Assembly (NCBI RefSeq): GCF_016086655.4
Contig: NC_052138.2
Location: 34,669,403-34,733,402, forward strand
Reading direction: 5' to 3'
DNA length: 64,000 nucleotides
Source: Lepeophtheirus salmonis
Taxonomy: Eukaryota; Arthropoda; Copepoda; Siphonostomatoida; Caligidae
Position 1 is the stretch's first letter. Every line of letters starts with the position of its first letter. Below are positions 33,524 to 45,362 of the stretch, piece after piece. Made by a program: the position numbers and the translations under genes. Below the pieces are notes generated by a model. The model was not told where the DNA came from, did not search any database, and saw nothing but the letters and a program-made list of their open reading frames with translations.

Positions 33524-33964
33524 TAGAGGTGAATTCGGTCTAAGGCCCAGCCCAAAAACACAAAAGCTTAAAAGCGTAATTGTATTAATGATTTTGTACT
33601 GACATACGTTAAGTACATAAAGAATCTAATCTAATTCAATATAGCAAATGGAAAAAATTGGCGTGTTTGTAAGATCGAAAAGTCATCAACACATTGATAC
33701 AAGTTTATCAATATGTAAATCTTCAAATTTATTGCCTCTTTGTTGAATGGGTCGGGATTTGATTGTGTGATATTTTACTTTATGAATTAGTAATTACATG
33801 CTGATGTTTTAAGTATATCAAGGTCTCATGAGAATATAATTGATTACCTTTATTGTATAGATAGTCATATCTTGGCCCAAAAACTCGCAAAATGGCCCAA
33901 AACTCGACACTTTTTAGCCCAACTTAGTGCAAGGCCCGATATTTTCTAGTCCGACCCACCTCTT
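33524..33964. mobile_element. Non-autonomous hAT element, 441 bp
   Basis: Left end TAGAGGTGAATTCGG and reverse-complemented right end AAGAGGTGGGTCGG form hAT-type inverted ends of the AGAGGTG class. Both are followed by a GGCCC..GCCC subterminal pattern (AAGGCCCAGCCC on the left, AAGGCCCGA on the right). The flanking octamers ATGGAGCC and ATGCAGAA agree at five of eight positions, a plausible aged 8-bp target duplication. The interior encodes nothing recognisable. Confidence 0.6.
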
Positions 33965-34744
33965 ATGCAGAACTTCATTTTTTCAGCACGTTTATGTTGT
34001 TGTTTCGACATTCGTACATATATTTAGAGACATGGGATGGAAATCAAACTTGTTCTTGTTTGTTTCAGATGTCCTTTTATTGTGCAGTGAACCCTCTTAA
34101 TCAAAAATAGTAGGATAAAGTTTGCTTCTGAAAATTTTGGATCCCCCCTCTTTATGTGTCCTATTTCATAAATGAGTTTTGGAATTATTGATTTGATTAG
34201 TTTGACGATTTTTGAATTCATAAACTTTATGTATGCATTTGCAAATATTTAATTCATGGATCATTCAACATTTAAAAAAAATGTAAATGCGTTATTTATG
34301 ACTAACCAGTTAAACAAAGTTTTGTCTTACACAGTTTTTTAAATCATATTCGATCCCTTATTGTCCATACACTGCAAAAACCGAAATTTAGTATTTTATA
34401 TCTGGTGATTGTTTTCATTTCTCTAAATTTATTTTCATAGAAAGGTCATAGAGGGAAATTTATAAAATAAATAAAAAAGATGCAAAAGTACATTAGCAAC
34501 AGGTTGTGGATATTCAGTTCGTCAGGTATTGGCAATTTTCTATAGGCATTAAAATGATGACATCAATTTTAGCTCTATAAAATGACTATGCGATGAGTTA
34601 TTTGTGTTCATTGTGCAAATTTCTAATTATAGATATTAATAAAAATCGGTTTTAAAAAAAAATACAAATCGAACTAATTAGCTGATTTTTTTTAAATTGC
34701 ACTTGTAAAAACTAAAAAGCTAAATAAAAATTCGTTTAATTTGT
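33965..34744. other. AT-rich stretch, nothing recognised
   Basis: Contains a 65-codon minus-strand frame (34024-34221) without known domain. No RNA or element ends. Confidence 0.45.
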
Positions 34745-34908
34745 TTGATTCAGTGTGCGTAGGTTTCCGCCCAGGTCATTCCTAGATAAAAAGAATATAA
34801 TATACGTAGTTGGATTTAACACAAGGTAGGATGGAGTAAATGTAATACTTTAATGTATACATATACTTAATCAGTGCAACTCCATCTAACCAATTAAAGG
34901 AACGTTAA
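34745..34908 (+). mobile_element. tRNA-derived SINE, copy 3, head truncated
   Basis: Starts with TTCAGTGTGCGTAGGTTTCC (end of the tRNA-related part, including CGCCCAGGTCATTCCTAGA). It runs through GGATGGAGTAAATGTAATAC and ATACTTAATCAGTGCAACTC to CTAACCAATTAAAGG. The A-box part is missing. Confidence 0.7.
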
Positions 34909-35051
34909 AAAAAGATAAAATATTCTGCCAAACCATTTTTTTAACAATATTTATTTTCGACGGCAAACGCACGTTCCTTACTACTCCAACAAATGATAGC
35001 TAATGACTGAATTTCGGGGGAAAAAAAAATAATAATGACTATAAAATTAAT

Positions 35052-35185
35052 TAACGCCCATTCCTGTTAAAGGAATTTTTGTGTATTGGGTCCTAAACCA
35101 GTAGTAACTAAACCACTGATGTAGCAGCATTAAGAAATTTAGAAAAATAGACATGTCTGACCATGGATGAACCTAGTGGGCGTTA
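35052..35185. mobile_element. Short inverted-repeat element, 134 bp (candidate MITE)
   Basis: TAACGCCCA at 35052-35060 is matched by TGGGCGTTA at 35177-35185, a perfect 9-bp inverted terminal repeat. The next three bases are less similar. The interior is non-coding. The superfamily is unclear. Confidence 0.4.
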
Positions 35186-35651
35186 TAGAGTTAATTCATA
35201 TATTCAATACGAATCACTATAATTATAATTACCAATACTACAGACGTTTCCTAATATCTTATTTTTCAATTTTCAACACTATTTGTATTTTTCTTTTTGG
35301 TTGTACTTATAGATAGTTACATGTGACCCTAGAGGTATAATTGAGTTACGTACGCATTTACAAGGCGGTAAATTAACTACACATCTATAATTACTATTCT
35401 TTAACTGGTATTTATAATATATATTTTACACTAATTACTTGTTCGTTTAATGTAAAAAAATCATTGCATCATTTAGTCTTAAACATTTACATAATAATAC
35501 ATAAATTAACATTTGTATTCAGTAGGATTATTAATATTATATTTATCAGGGTATTTGGGACTTTATACATCATAGTTTTTAGATTTTGTAGTGTAAATCA
35601 TGTAATGTTCAGCCCCGGAAACCTTATAAGAAAAAACATAACATTTAAGAG
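35186..35651. other. AT-rich stretch, nothing recognised
   Basis: The 71-codon open frame 35464-35679 runs into the transposase fragment below in a different phase and is not a gene. Confidence 0.45.
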
Positions 35652-35760
35652 ATGTCCTCCGAATACAAACGCCATGTGACAATTATTGCGTGTCTTGGTG
35701 CTGGGTACACGCCCAAGGACGCAAATAACTCTATAAATGATTCATTGAATTCACTATAAG
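35652..35760 (+). pseudogene. Tc1/mariner transposase N-terminus fragment (family O)
   Basis: From the ATG at 35652 the frame reads MSSEYKRHVTIIACLGAGYT then PKDANNSIND before a stop. This is the first helix-turn-helix of a Tc1/mariner transposase ('..YKR..II.L..AG.S.K.IA..L'). Nothing downstream continues it and no terminal repeats were found. It is an isolated fragment of a family not otherwise represented in the window. Confidence 0.65.
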
Positions 35761-37164
35761 AGACCCTTAAATATAAAAGCAAAATAATTGTTAACTGCTT
35801 AATATATTTTCGGAGATAAATTGTAATATACAGTATTTTTTTAATTTTCCGGATTTAGAATCCCCTCCCAAACATTATTTTGAGAAAATTGAGTTTGCAT
35901 TACTTACAATTATATTTTTGGGTTTATATCAACCAATAACTTTTTATTAAGCATTGGGAGGCACTGTAAATTACATTTAACCCTTTGGGCATTCCATGTG
36001 AAGTGTAAACTTTCTCACAGCATCATCATCACTGATTTTGATAATTTTTGGTCAGGGTGTCTATCATCTTCATTTTTGCATATAATTGGAAAAGATCATA
36101 TATGCCATTTTTGTAATATTCGATGTGATCAAATTAACTTTTTGATTTGTTTAAAAAAATCATCAATGTTTTTTTTTTTTGTTTTTTAAAGAAAAATAAA
36201 GAAATTACTATTTATAGCAAATATGACATTTTCCAATTATAGGGCATAATGAAAGTTATTCCAGTGAGACCCTACATTTAAATTTCCACATAATTATAGG
36301 ATATGAGTAGGTTAAAAATATTAAAAAACCCGGCAAAATCAAACTTGAATCTTGCCTGGGGCGTCATTTTTAATATTTTGCAGAATTGTAGGGCATGATA
36401 TTTTTTCCGCAAATGCTATTGTTTAATTAAAACTAAATTAAAGAACTTGTGTTAGTTAGTATATTGAAGCATTTTTTTAAAAATCAGTTGTCTCTTAGAG
36501 GAGTTATGTCCTAGTCAAGTTTGAGTATCCCTTCAAAGGGCCAAAATTTGAGGGATTCACAAACGGGCCCTTGTTTTTCCATAACTCTAAAACTTTGACG
36601 TAGCTTTTTTTTTTTTTTTTGTGAAGATAAACACTTTCAGCAAAAATTTTAGAAATATGTCCAAGACCATGTCAAATTTTTCCAAAAACTTAACTTGTTA
36701 TGTTACAGGCCAATTTGACCCGTTTCAGTATTTGGTTATATCCTCTTTTATTTTTATGAAATTTTTGGACTTTTCCTCATCTATGGTCAAATACGAGTGT
36801 ACAAAATTTGGACACGTTGAAAGATAATTGAATAATTTGACTGCAAATCAAGCGCAGAGATCAAAGTTTGTGTTGATGAGGAATCTTTATTTACTTTTCT
36901 TTCTCACTTCTCATTTCATATATATTTCATACACACAGGTATATAATTTTAAGTTTAAAAAACTGTAGCACAAGTTTGGAACAGGAAGAGATTTCCAAGT
37001 TTAAGGATCATTTCATGGATGTCTTGGATTTTTTGAATAAGTTTATTTTACTATTTTGAGATGATTGATAAAGTATAGATTAAAATGACACAAAAACATT
37101 ATCAATGTATTTTTTTCAACATAATACAAGGGTTAAAGTAGAAATAATTCATCGTCAAAAAGAA
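35761..37164. other. AT-rich stretch, nothing firmly recognised
   Basis: Two short plus-strand frames (35998-36189, 36621-36827) show no domains. A (T)19 run at 36606-36620 and a (T)11 at 36170-36180 are present. No RNA or element ends. Confidence 0.45.
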
Positions 37165-37345
37165 GGAATTAAAAATTCATAGATTTTATATGAAAGGCCA
37201 TATAAGAACCAAATAAGTCTCATTATAAATCAAATGACCATTCCTAACTATAATTAACGTCTTGGGATATCTCAATGATCCCCAGAAGTTTGAGAAAAAA
37301 AACTATAATTGACCAGAATTTGTGTATGATCAGGAGCGTCCGTGG
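37165..37345. repeat. Interspersed repeat family M, copy 2
   Basis: CATAGATTTTATATGAAAGG at about 37178 and CCCCAGAAGTTTGAGAAAAA at about 37280, followed by CTATAATTGA, align with 7290-7435. It ends at a GC-rich edge followed by a poly-T run (37351-37369). Confidence 0.45.
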
Positions 37346-37544
37346 GATTATTATTTTTTTTTTTTTTTTGAGGGGGGCATTGTTTATTTGATTAAGATAT
37401 TTTTTTTTTTTAAACCGTAATTAGGATTTTTCCCTTTTAATTTTTGTACAAGAATGTTTTTTTGTTAACTAACATAAACATATTTAAAACATATTATGCT
37501 CATGAATGGACATTCTGTTCAAATTGATGGTATGAGTTAAGATA

Positions 37545-37875
37545 TCCAAGAACTTTATGTATAGTTTAAAACCTTTGTTTGCTTTAACCGACTTATATTT
37601 GTCAAGATATGCCCTTTGAATTAAACTATATCTATTTTCATTCTTTTATTCTAAATTTTGGCTACAAATTGCAATTTGCAACTCCTTCAAATGTTTAATT
37701 GAATGATTTGTTCATATAAATTATCTATTATATATTAAGAAATAGAAATCGTGGGTTGAGTGCCAAATCGTACTAATACTTGTAATTTTTCAGTTATGAG
37801 AATTTGGTGCTCAGCCCTAAAAATGTAATCCACACTCCATTTTGGGAAAAATCAATTTAGGTTGATTTTGTGTTG
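37545..37875 (+). repeat. Interspersed repeat family I, copy 3
   Basis: Ordered landmarks AACTTTATGTATAGTTTAAA, AAGATATGCCCTTTGAATTA, TTTTGGCTACAAATTGCAAT, GCAACTCCTTCAAATG and AATGTAATCCACACTCCATT. This is one of the best preserved copies. It contains a local imperfect palindrome at 37750-37810 (GTTGAGTGCCAAATC / GAATTTGGTGCTCAGC). Confidence 0.55.
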
Positions 37876-39639
37876 ATTTTCCACGATACTTGTTCTTTAA
37901 AGATGAAAAGTAAGGTTACATATTTAGGTCAAGATGTGTGTCAAATTGACTTTAAATATCTGAGGTGTCTGAAATATGTTTTCCTCGAACCACCATTTCC
38001 CCTACTGTTTAAGATCAAGGACCTAAAAAGTGCATTTGATAACAATTAGATTAAGAATGAAAACAGTTAAAATATATATTAGAAAAAGAGAAAATACTTT
38101 TTTATTAAGGTCGAGTCTGTGGTTTGTTTTTCCTTGAAATGATACAAATTGCATATAACAATTCATTCCAGGTGATGTATATATAATTTGTATAATTGAT
38201 AGTCATATACAAAGTAAAAAAGCTCTATATTTATGTAACATGTGAAACATATTGTTAGTTTGTCCATTTGTCACAATTATTTTTTCAATTCAATTCAAAA
38301 TTTGCAACTTCTGGAGCACTGAACCTTCGCGTCGATGACTATGAATGTCCAAATAGGGCTAAAGGCGTATAATTAAATCTGCACAAATTGTTGTTGTTCT
38401 TCATACATTCATACAAACAGATAAAATTTGTTTTATTAATCAAATAATAGTATCATTTAGGGAGTTGTATTATATTGTCCCTAGACGGCCCCATTCTCTT
38501 TCGCTTTCTTTACAAACTAATATATGTAAACAACGCTCATGTCCAATTGAATATTTACAGGTGGAAAAAAAAAGATTCCACACGAGCTAACAGGTGCATT
38601 TTGCCAGTTTTTTTATAGCTTTGATTATCCATAGATATATGAAAAAGGGATTACATTACTTTAAATATTACTCTTTATAAAATTTGGTTTAACAAATTTT
38701 ATTTATAACTTCATGCTAAAGGTATTCTGTTAGTGTAATTGATTTAGGCTTGGCCATTATCAACACCAGTAGCTAGTGCAAACGTATAGACAAATGGAGT
38801 TTACCTTACTTCAAACAGAAAAGTACTTTTTGTTGAATGAATGTGATGTTTTCTTTGAAATAAAGAGACTGAAAAGCCCTCGGTTTTTCTTTATGAGTAG
38901 AATCATAATAAAATTGTCGAAAGATACCCCTTTTTAGTGTATAGGTACATTGTAAATCTTTTAAATAACGAATCTTTGAAAGAAAGTGCTCTTAAAACGC
39001 TTAAAAGATATAAATATTGATGATGTTCTAAGTAAAGCTTCGTTATTCTATTATTTTTAGTATATACATTGTATAACTTTAAAAATACTTTTTATGAGTC
39101 GTAATTCTCTAAGATACTCACAACTTAAATACAGTTAAAGAAATAAAGTTACACACTCAAAACACTTCAGGTATATTACTAAATACATTTATATTATTTT
39201 AATACTTTTTTTAACAAAAAAATAAATAATTTATATATTTTTGAAAAAAAATTCCTCGTCTTACTTACTCCAATACTTAGAATCCTTTTACCTACATTCA
39301 TTCATTGTAAACTTATCACTTTCTTGTCTCATTTTGTACGTTTTTCCGTTAAAGGAGATGTTGATTTTTAAAAAACGAGGGTATCTGGAAGAAAAGGTTG
39401 CATGCATTAAGATACTAAACAATTGTAATATCTTTCTATTTGTTGCTTTAATATCCATCAAAATTAGCAAGTCAAATAATATTAGAAACCTTAGATTCCT
39501 TGGTTTATAATCGAAAAATTGAAAAATGCCATGTAATAAAGTTTGTAGAAATTTGTCCGAAGATTCGTTTGCATGTAAATTTGATGGATAAAAACTTAAG
39601 CATCTGCCATTTTTTTTCATTTTTGTCATGAAACGTCAA
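37876..39639. other. AT-rich stretch, nothing recognised
   Basis: Overlapping open frames on both strands at 39241-39629 (89 and 113 codons) give peptides without recognisable domains. With stop-poor AT sequence on both strands I cannot call a gene. No RNA or element ends. Confidence 0.4.
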
Positions 39640-40620
39640 TTTTCAATTTAAAAAAATGTCAACACGATACATTTTAGAACATCATCGACAAAAGAGATTG
39701 ATGGACATAGGAGCAATCTCATAGTTGTGTGGTATTGTGGAATTATGGACAGGGATGCCCTATATCCCCATTACTATTTGTTGTAGCTATGGAGATCATA
39801 AATTGATTTCTACTTCGTAAATATAAAAGCTTTCGTGTGGACTTTGGAAATGAAAAACATTTTTTAAATTTATATGCTGATGACCTTTCAATAATGGTGG
39901 AAGGAAACTCTAACAGTCAACTTATAAAAAGAATCGAATGCATTATGCCTAATTATGAGCAATAGAAAAACAACCGTACTCCGTATAGGCATGTGGAAGC
40001 CGAGGATTTTAACCGTGAAGAGATGTTGTATATATTTTAGGAATTAAATGGGCAAAGAAAGGCCCTCATGACTCAAATTCGACATAGTTAAACTCTCTTG
40101 GCAACATTTGGTGTCGCAAATGGCGAAAATTCAATGTTCAAATGAGTGTAGATCTTTATATTACAAAATTAGTGTCAAAAATTATTTATACAGCTACAGT
40201 AAACAGTACAGTACTACAGTCAATGAAGGAAAAGGACACTTAGTCAGGGCATTTTTTTAACCATAGTTACATTCCAGCACTAAAGAAACCCCGTTCACAA
40301 TTGGACAGTGCCTTAACTCTACTGGGTAACATTTTACCGAAAATATATGTGAAGATATTTATTGATGTCACTAATTTGGGGTCGAGATTTCATTTAACTA
40401 ATTCTGCAATATTTATTATTCTAATTTTGGGGTCAGATCTATCTAATTGTGCCTCAGTGATATCTCAAGAGAATGGAAGGCAGCTCACAAAGTCATGTGG
40501 ATTAAGTCACCTAGCTACTAATGATACAGTACTATGGATATTAATAAGAAAAAAATATAAAAAAAACTTCCTTCTTCAAAAATATTCTAACACCTGAAGT
40601 GTTAGAATGAATTGCATGAA
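39640..40620 (+). mobile_element. LINE reverse transcriptase fragment, same lineage as 29-31 kb
   Basis: Plus strand, broken frames. YGQGCPISPLLFVVAMEI lies at about 39744-39800; here the conserved glycine of QGCP is kept, unlike the 30.9-kb copy. LYADDLSIMVEGN with both catalytic aspartates follows at about 39868-39905. Past several stops, FNHSYIPALKKPRSQLDSAL at about 40255-40310 aligns with the linker of the other copy. The frame 40301-40597 continues it. Both ends are ragged and no poly-A tail is seen. The zinc knuckle was not found. Confidence 0.75.
40584..40608. repeat. Perfect hairpin, 10-bp arms
   Basis: ATTCTAACAC and GTGTTAGAAT are perfect inverted repeats around the loop CTGAA. 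It sits at the right edge of the LINE fragment. Function unknown, possibly chance. Confidence 0.5.
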
Positions 40621-41053
40621 GAGGTAAAGTCATGACACTGCATGACAAAAGTCGACAGAACATTTTTTTTTGTAGAATGTTTATTTTTCCTCTGCAAAGA
40701 AAAGTGTCCCGAGGAATTTAAAATTTAATTTTAAGCCACTAGGATCTGTTGATGCAACAAAGATTTATATATTTACTAATTTGTGTATGTATGTATACGT
40801 GTAATGTGTATGAATAAAGACCTTGTTGGAAAAAAAGGCACTGTTCAAGCTGCCAACAACAAAAAAACACAACGCTTAAAATGCTTAAGATTTACAACTT
40901 TACTTATATGTTTTCTCCTCAAAAATCAAAGAAAAATTATAACAATTTAAGAAGATAAAAATACCATTCATGTTGTTAAGAAAACTAAATTCACCCAAAA
41001 AATGCTAATGGCTTACACTCCAACGTATAGATTTATGATATTATAGACTAGAC
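40621..41053. other. AT-rich stretch, nothing recognised
   Basis: No coding, RNA or repeat signature was found. Confidence 0.5.
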
Positions 41054-41515
41054 CAATGATGTTTTACATGTGGCCGCGGCTGCATCACGCCCTACTAAAT
41101 TTTTAAGTGCGGCTTACTAATCATCAGCTCTTCTAGTAGTATTTCTTGAAAAATTATCTATCTGGCAAAAAAAACAACTAATAAACAATGAAAAAATATT
41201 TTTTTCACATTCTTAAAAAAGGTCATTCTAACAAATTATGCAGCTGAGCAAAAATTTTAATAAAAAAATTGAAAACCCCCCCCCCTCCCAATCCAAAAAA
41301 AAATCTATGTCTAAAATACTGCAGACACCCTTGAATAGGGTTGCCTGATTGAACCTTTTTTTGAGGCAATTTGGCCCTGAAAAATTAGATTTGGTCTAAA
41401 TTTTAAATGAAAATGCATTTAATAGTTTTGTTTTGTAAAGCCATGTTTCATGAAATTTAATTTTATAGGTTCTGTAGTAATACGGCCTATTATATATAAA
41501 GGTTGGGAATCCCTG
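41054..41515. mobile_element. Non-autonomous hAT element, 462 bp, with 8-bp target duplication
   Basis: The element is flanked by GACTAGAC (41046-41053) and GACTAGAT (41516-41523), a near-perfect 8-bp duplication as made by hAT transposases. The left end CAATGATGTTTTACATGTGG and the reverse-complemented right end CAGGGATTCCCAACCTTTAT follow the hAT 'CAG.G.TTC.CAA' pattern, although the left is decayed. The interior is AT-rich, contains a short C run (41277-41286) and has no transposase. Confidence 0.7.
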
Positions 41516-42464
41516 GACTAGATAGCCTTTATTTCTTAAAGAAATTATCTATATTGCTATATCATCTGACTTTTTACGAGCTGAAGGTTTCCATTTGTAC
41601 TCGTTTACATAGCAAATTTATTAAGTCATATAATTTTTCATAAAATGATTGATAGCCTCTTGAGTGATTTAAACATTTGTAAAATATCATCTCACTTGCA
41701 AATATTCAATTTGTATCGATATTTGTAAGTAAATAACCTAAAAACCTAGTCTGATTATAGGCCATGTGCTCGACATCATCCCACAATCCATTTTCATATG
41801 AATATACATAATTTAAAAAAATCATCAATTGCAAAAAAATCAATAAAAATTCGCATTCAACTGCTTAATTGAATTTCTTTTTCCTACTTTATGCAAAGGA
41901 GACCGACCCTTTTATAACTTAATTCAAATCAAAGTCCATATACCTTACCCACACAAACCATGGTCCTTATCAATATACATTTTTGGAAATGCAAAATATC
42001 CTTTAAAGTTAGTCATACCTAATCATACAAATTATTTGTATTCAAATATGCATGAATATTTATTCATATTTTTTGTATTTTTTTGCAGACCATGAATATG
42101 AAGCAAAATAGATATTCATATGTTGACCATTCATTGGCAGATTGAGACATTGAATGTATTTCTGTAACCTACAAATATACAAACGTAGGAATGAGTGATG
42201 TACAGTTTATTTGCGAGTAGGGTAGGGCTGTGTATTTTCAACCTGCATTATCAAAAAAAAGTTCATTATTTACTATTATTGTTATGTCGATCCTTATTTA
42301 GGACTGAAGACTATAATCCCCTATAGTTCGTTTTTTTTCCAGTGAATGTTTGGACATCAGTATTAGTACTCATAAAGTTTTGTCATTCATGATATCACTC
42401 AACTTTATTTCTTCTTTTTGTAATTATTTCTATTATTGATAGTCGGAAGACCCGACGATCTGAA
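41516..42464. other. AT-rich stretch, nothing firmly recognised
   Basis: 42290-42320 (CCTTATTTAGGACTGAAGAC) resembles 8350-8380. Otherwise nothing. Confidence 0.4.
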
Positions 42465-42870
42465 TGATAGGTTTCAAAGCCTGATATGATCCATGGGCTG
42501 GAGGGGTTATAGTCCCTCCTTCCCCAAATTAATGAATTTCTGCTCATAACTAGAAAATTTAATATAATTCTTCATATTAAAAAAAAGAGATTTTGATTTT
42601 TTGAAAAAAAAGTAATATTCGAATATTTTTTCCAAAAACATTCATGTTTTATAATTTTTTGTGAATAAACGGAAATTTAGTTTTTTTTCCAAAAAAAAAA
42701 TAATTTTTGAAATTTTTTGTAAATAGCTGTAAATTTAAAAAAAAACATTACTATTTAAAATTTAACTTTGAAGTTTGCATTACCAAAAATATTAATTTTG
42801 AATTATATTTTTTCAAAAAAGTTCCAAAACCAAACCCCCTCTCAAAAAAATATAAATATTATCCTACAGA
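42465..42870. repeat. Poly-A/poly-T minisatellite element, copy 2
   Basis: Starts with GGGCTGGAGGGGTTATAGTC and TTCCCCAAATTAATGAATTT, the reverse of the edge seen at 53718-53760. It then has degenerate TTTTTTCCAAAAAA / GAATATTTTTTCC units, ending near CCAAACCCCCTC at 42831. The 71-codon open frame 42707-42922 lies in this low-complexity sequence and is not a gene. Confidence 0.5.
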
Positions 42871-44699
42871 TGCCCATTCGACCGGTTCTATGACTGGATT
42901 GGACCGCATAAATAACAACTGACACAACACTACTTATTATTGTAATTTTTTCCCCCTTAATTATCATTCACACTATAGGGTTTGCCGAAAGTTATATATC
43001 AATGATATATAAAGAAATAAGCATACATGCTAAATTTCTGGTAGATAGAAAAAAGTTTTTTATTTCCCACACAAGATTATCCAAATTTTCTCTATTTATT
43101 TTATACCAGATTAAAAACTGAAGAATTTTTACTAAAAATTGAACATTTTTTTGAAAAATTGAGCAATTGCACACAAATTCCAAGTCTAGTGAAGATATAC
43201 TTGATAATAATTCGATTTGCACGAGTCACACTCGCGTCTTCGATTGTTTAAAGTACATAAATTAAATTTTAATTGCAGTTAATATTAGAAAATTATTAAC
43301 TGGTAAATATGTGACTGAAATATCAACAAAATATGACAACGACGTTGTCAAACAAATTTCAACTTTTTTCCCCTCCTTTTGATTGAATTCATGTTTTTCT
43401 GATTGTTTTTACAACGAAAAAACATAATATTAACTTTTATAAAACAATTATTTTTCTTTTGTTCCCCACAAAGTGTTTCTGGATTATTACTTTATCTTTT
43501 TCTAAATCTGAGAAAATTCGCTGTTAATACAAAAATTAAAAATTCCTCAACAAGGTAAAAAATTTGTTGACTATTGTAATGAATAATTATTATGCAGCTA
43601 GCTGCTGACTCGTTTGAGTCTCATGTCTATCTCTCTAGTACTCACTTGGTTAATTTAAAGTATCAAAGTTATCATTTCAGCGATTGCTAATTATGTTGCC
43701 TTTCCTTTGATTGTTCCAGACACCTTTGGATCTGGATGGAAATATTTTGCTTATGTTATTAGGTATTACTTCTGAATGTTGGCAAAATATTTGGACTATT
43801 TAAAGTGAGGTCTTACAAAGCTTTTAAAAAGAAATAGTCTTATTATGGAGACTGTTTGTACTTAATGGTGAATTACTTCTTATTTTTATTTGTTCTTGTT
43901 CGGTTCTCGTTATATGTTTGTGTGTAACTTCCGAATTCTGTATGCAAACGGACTTTATTTAATTGTTTTTGCTTTGTAATATGTGCATAATTAAAAATAA
44001 GGTAGGTGTTTCTGTTTTAAGGAAAGGGATAATTAAAAACTAAAATGTTTATTAATGTTATTTTTTATTTATTTGATCCTTCTTCCTTCATGTACTTCTT
44101 ATGTCATTTATGCATGTTAAATGAAAACCTCAAAAAAAAAAAATACTAAAACCAATACGCTTAAAATATTAATGCAATGATAGATGCAAAACTTTTAATC
44201 AACCATCATATCTCTAAATTTCCCATAACCTTGCTGAAGTCTGTATATTACAATTGCTAAATAATTCTCTCAATTGTTCCATTTGATCTGTAGATAAAAT
44301 TCTTTTGTCTATATATATATATTCTTTGTACAGATGTACTATTCCCATCATTGCTTTAAGATGCCGGCATTCTGCTTGATGTAATTAATTGATTGATATT
44401 TATAATGAATAAACTTTTGCTTTAAGCTTGTCGACACACAAAAAAATGCTGATATAAATTATGATTTCTTATCCAGTCTTGCATTATTTGGCTGGATTAT
44501 GATACGTATTGAAATTTTACGCATACATTCATCTATAGCATGATTTTCAATAGTGCAATCAATAGATTAGACCTACAGCCTTTTCATGTCGGCATCTCAA
44601 TTTTCATAAATAATAATTCGATCAAGTTTTATAATACTACAGAGTCTCGAAGGAAATTTTCTGGAAATTTAATCATTTCAAAAACAATGCAAAGAATAA
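42871..44699. other. AT-rich stretch, nothing recognised
   Basis: No recognisable protein, RNA or repeat. Frames at 42992-43222 (minus) and 44540-44722 (plus) lack domains. Confidence 0.45.
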
Positions 44700-45362
44700 T
44701 AATAGAACTTACTGTAGTATGACTTAATGTCAAAAAACGTGATTTTTATAGAATAAAGAAAAGATAACTCAAAACTAAGTTGTGATATTTTTAATTGTTT
44801 TACTTAGCTTTATTTTTTATTCAAGATGTCCTCCTTCACCAGTAATAATTGCTTCGACACGCTGGCAAATAGATTGGCAGCTTATGACGAAGCATGCCCT
44901 GTCCATAGCGTACCATACTGTCATAATGGTAGCTCGGACGAATCAAAATTTGGATGAGAAATGCAGAAGACATTATTTTCCAATACTACTAAAACTGCAT
45001 AGTCCAGGGGGTTGAGGCAAGGGCTGGAGGAGGGTTACATAGAGGTAGGCCTGAAGTCAGCTCTATTATTTTATTGGCTGTATAGGGATGTAATTGACTT
45101 TTTGATGTTGTAAAAAGTTTCAATAGAGATACCAAGGGTCTCTTTAGCCTTCTTGGCAATAAAATTGGAGTGGAAGAGATTGCAAAGAGGTTGCATTCTT
45201 GTTTTTACTCCAATATTTAAACACTTACGGATATGGGATTATAACAAAACTTCTTTTTTTTCAACTGTCTTTTAGTTGCATAATGAAACCGTGTTATTAA
45301 TATTTATAGGAATTAAATCTTAATTAATTGATACTGCAAATTTTGGGTCCCCATCCTGTATG
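44700..45362 (-). mobile_element. Tc1/mariner family A, copy A5, internally deleted
   Basis: Minus-strand copy of the family. The 5' terminus with the terminal repeat is at the right: plus-strand CAAATTTTGGGTCCCCATCC then TGTA, ending at about 45358. Reading leftward, the helix-turn-helix end (KKAKETLGISIETFYNIKKS) lies at about 45160-45100. The family's deletion junction follows at about 45095-45050, with a stop. Next comes the third-motif region (CLNPLDYAVLVVLENN in a shifted frame, about 45020-44965). The C-terminus TVWYAMDRACFVISCQSIC / QRVEAIITGEGGHLE ends at about 44822. The tail at 44740-44700 is the family's 3' region. This copy has the best preserved C-terminus but still lacks the central catalytic part. 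Confidence 0.8.

Noticed and set aside
39241..39629. Overlapping frames on both strands as a possible host exon
   Set aside because: No recognisable domain and no splice or promoter signals I could support; AT-rich DNA yields such frames by chance.
42707..42922. 71-codon lysine-rich frame
   Set aside because: Lies in poly-A/poly-T minisatellite copy 2.
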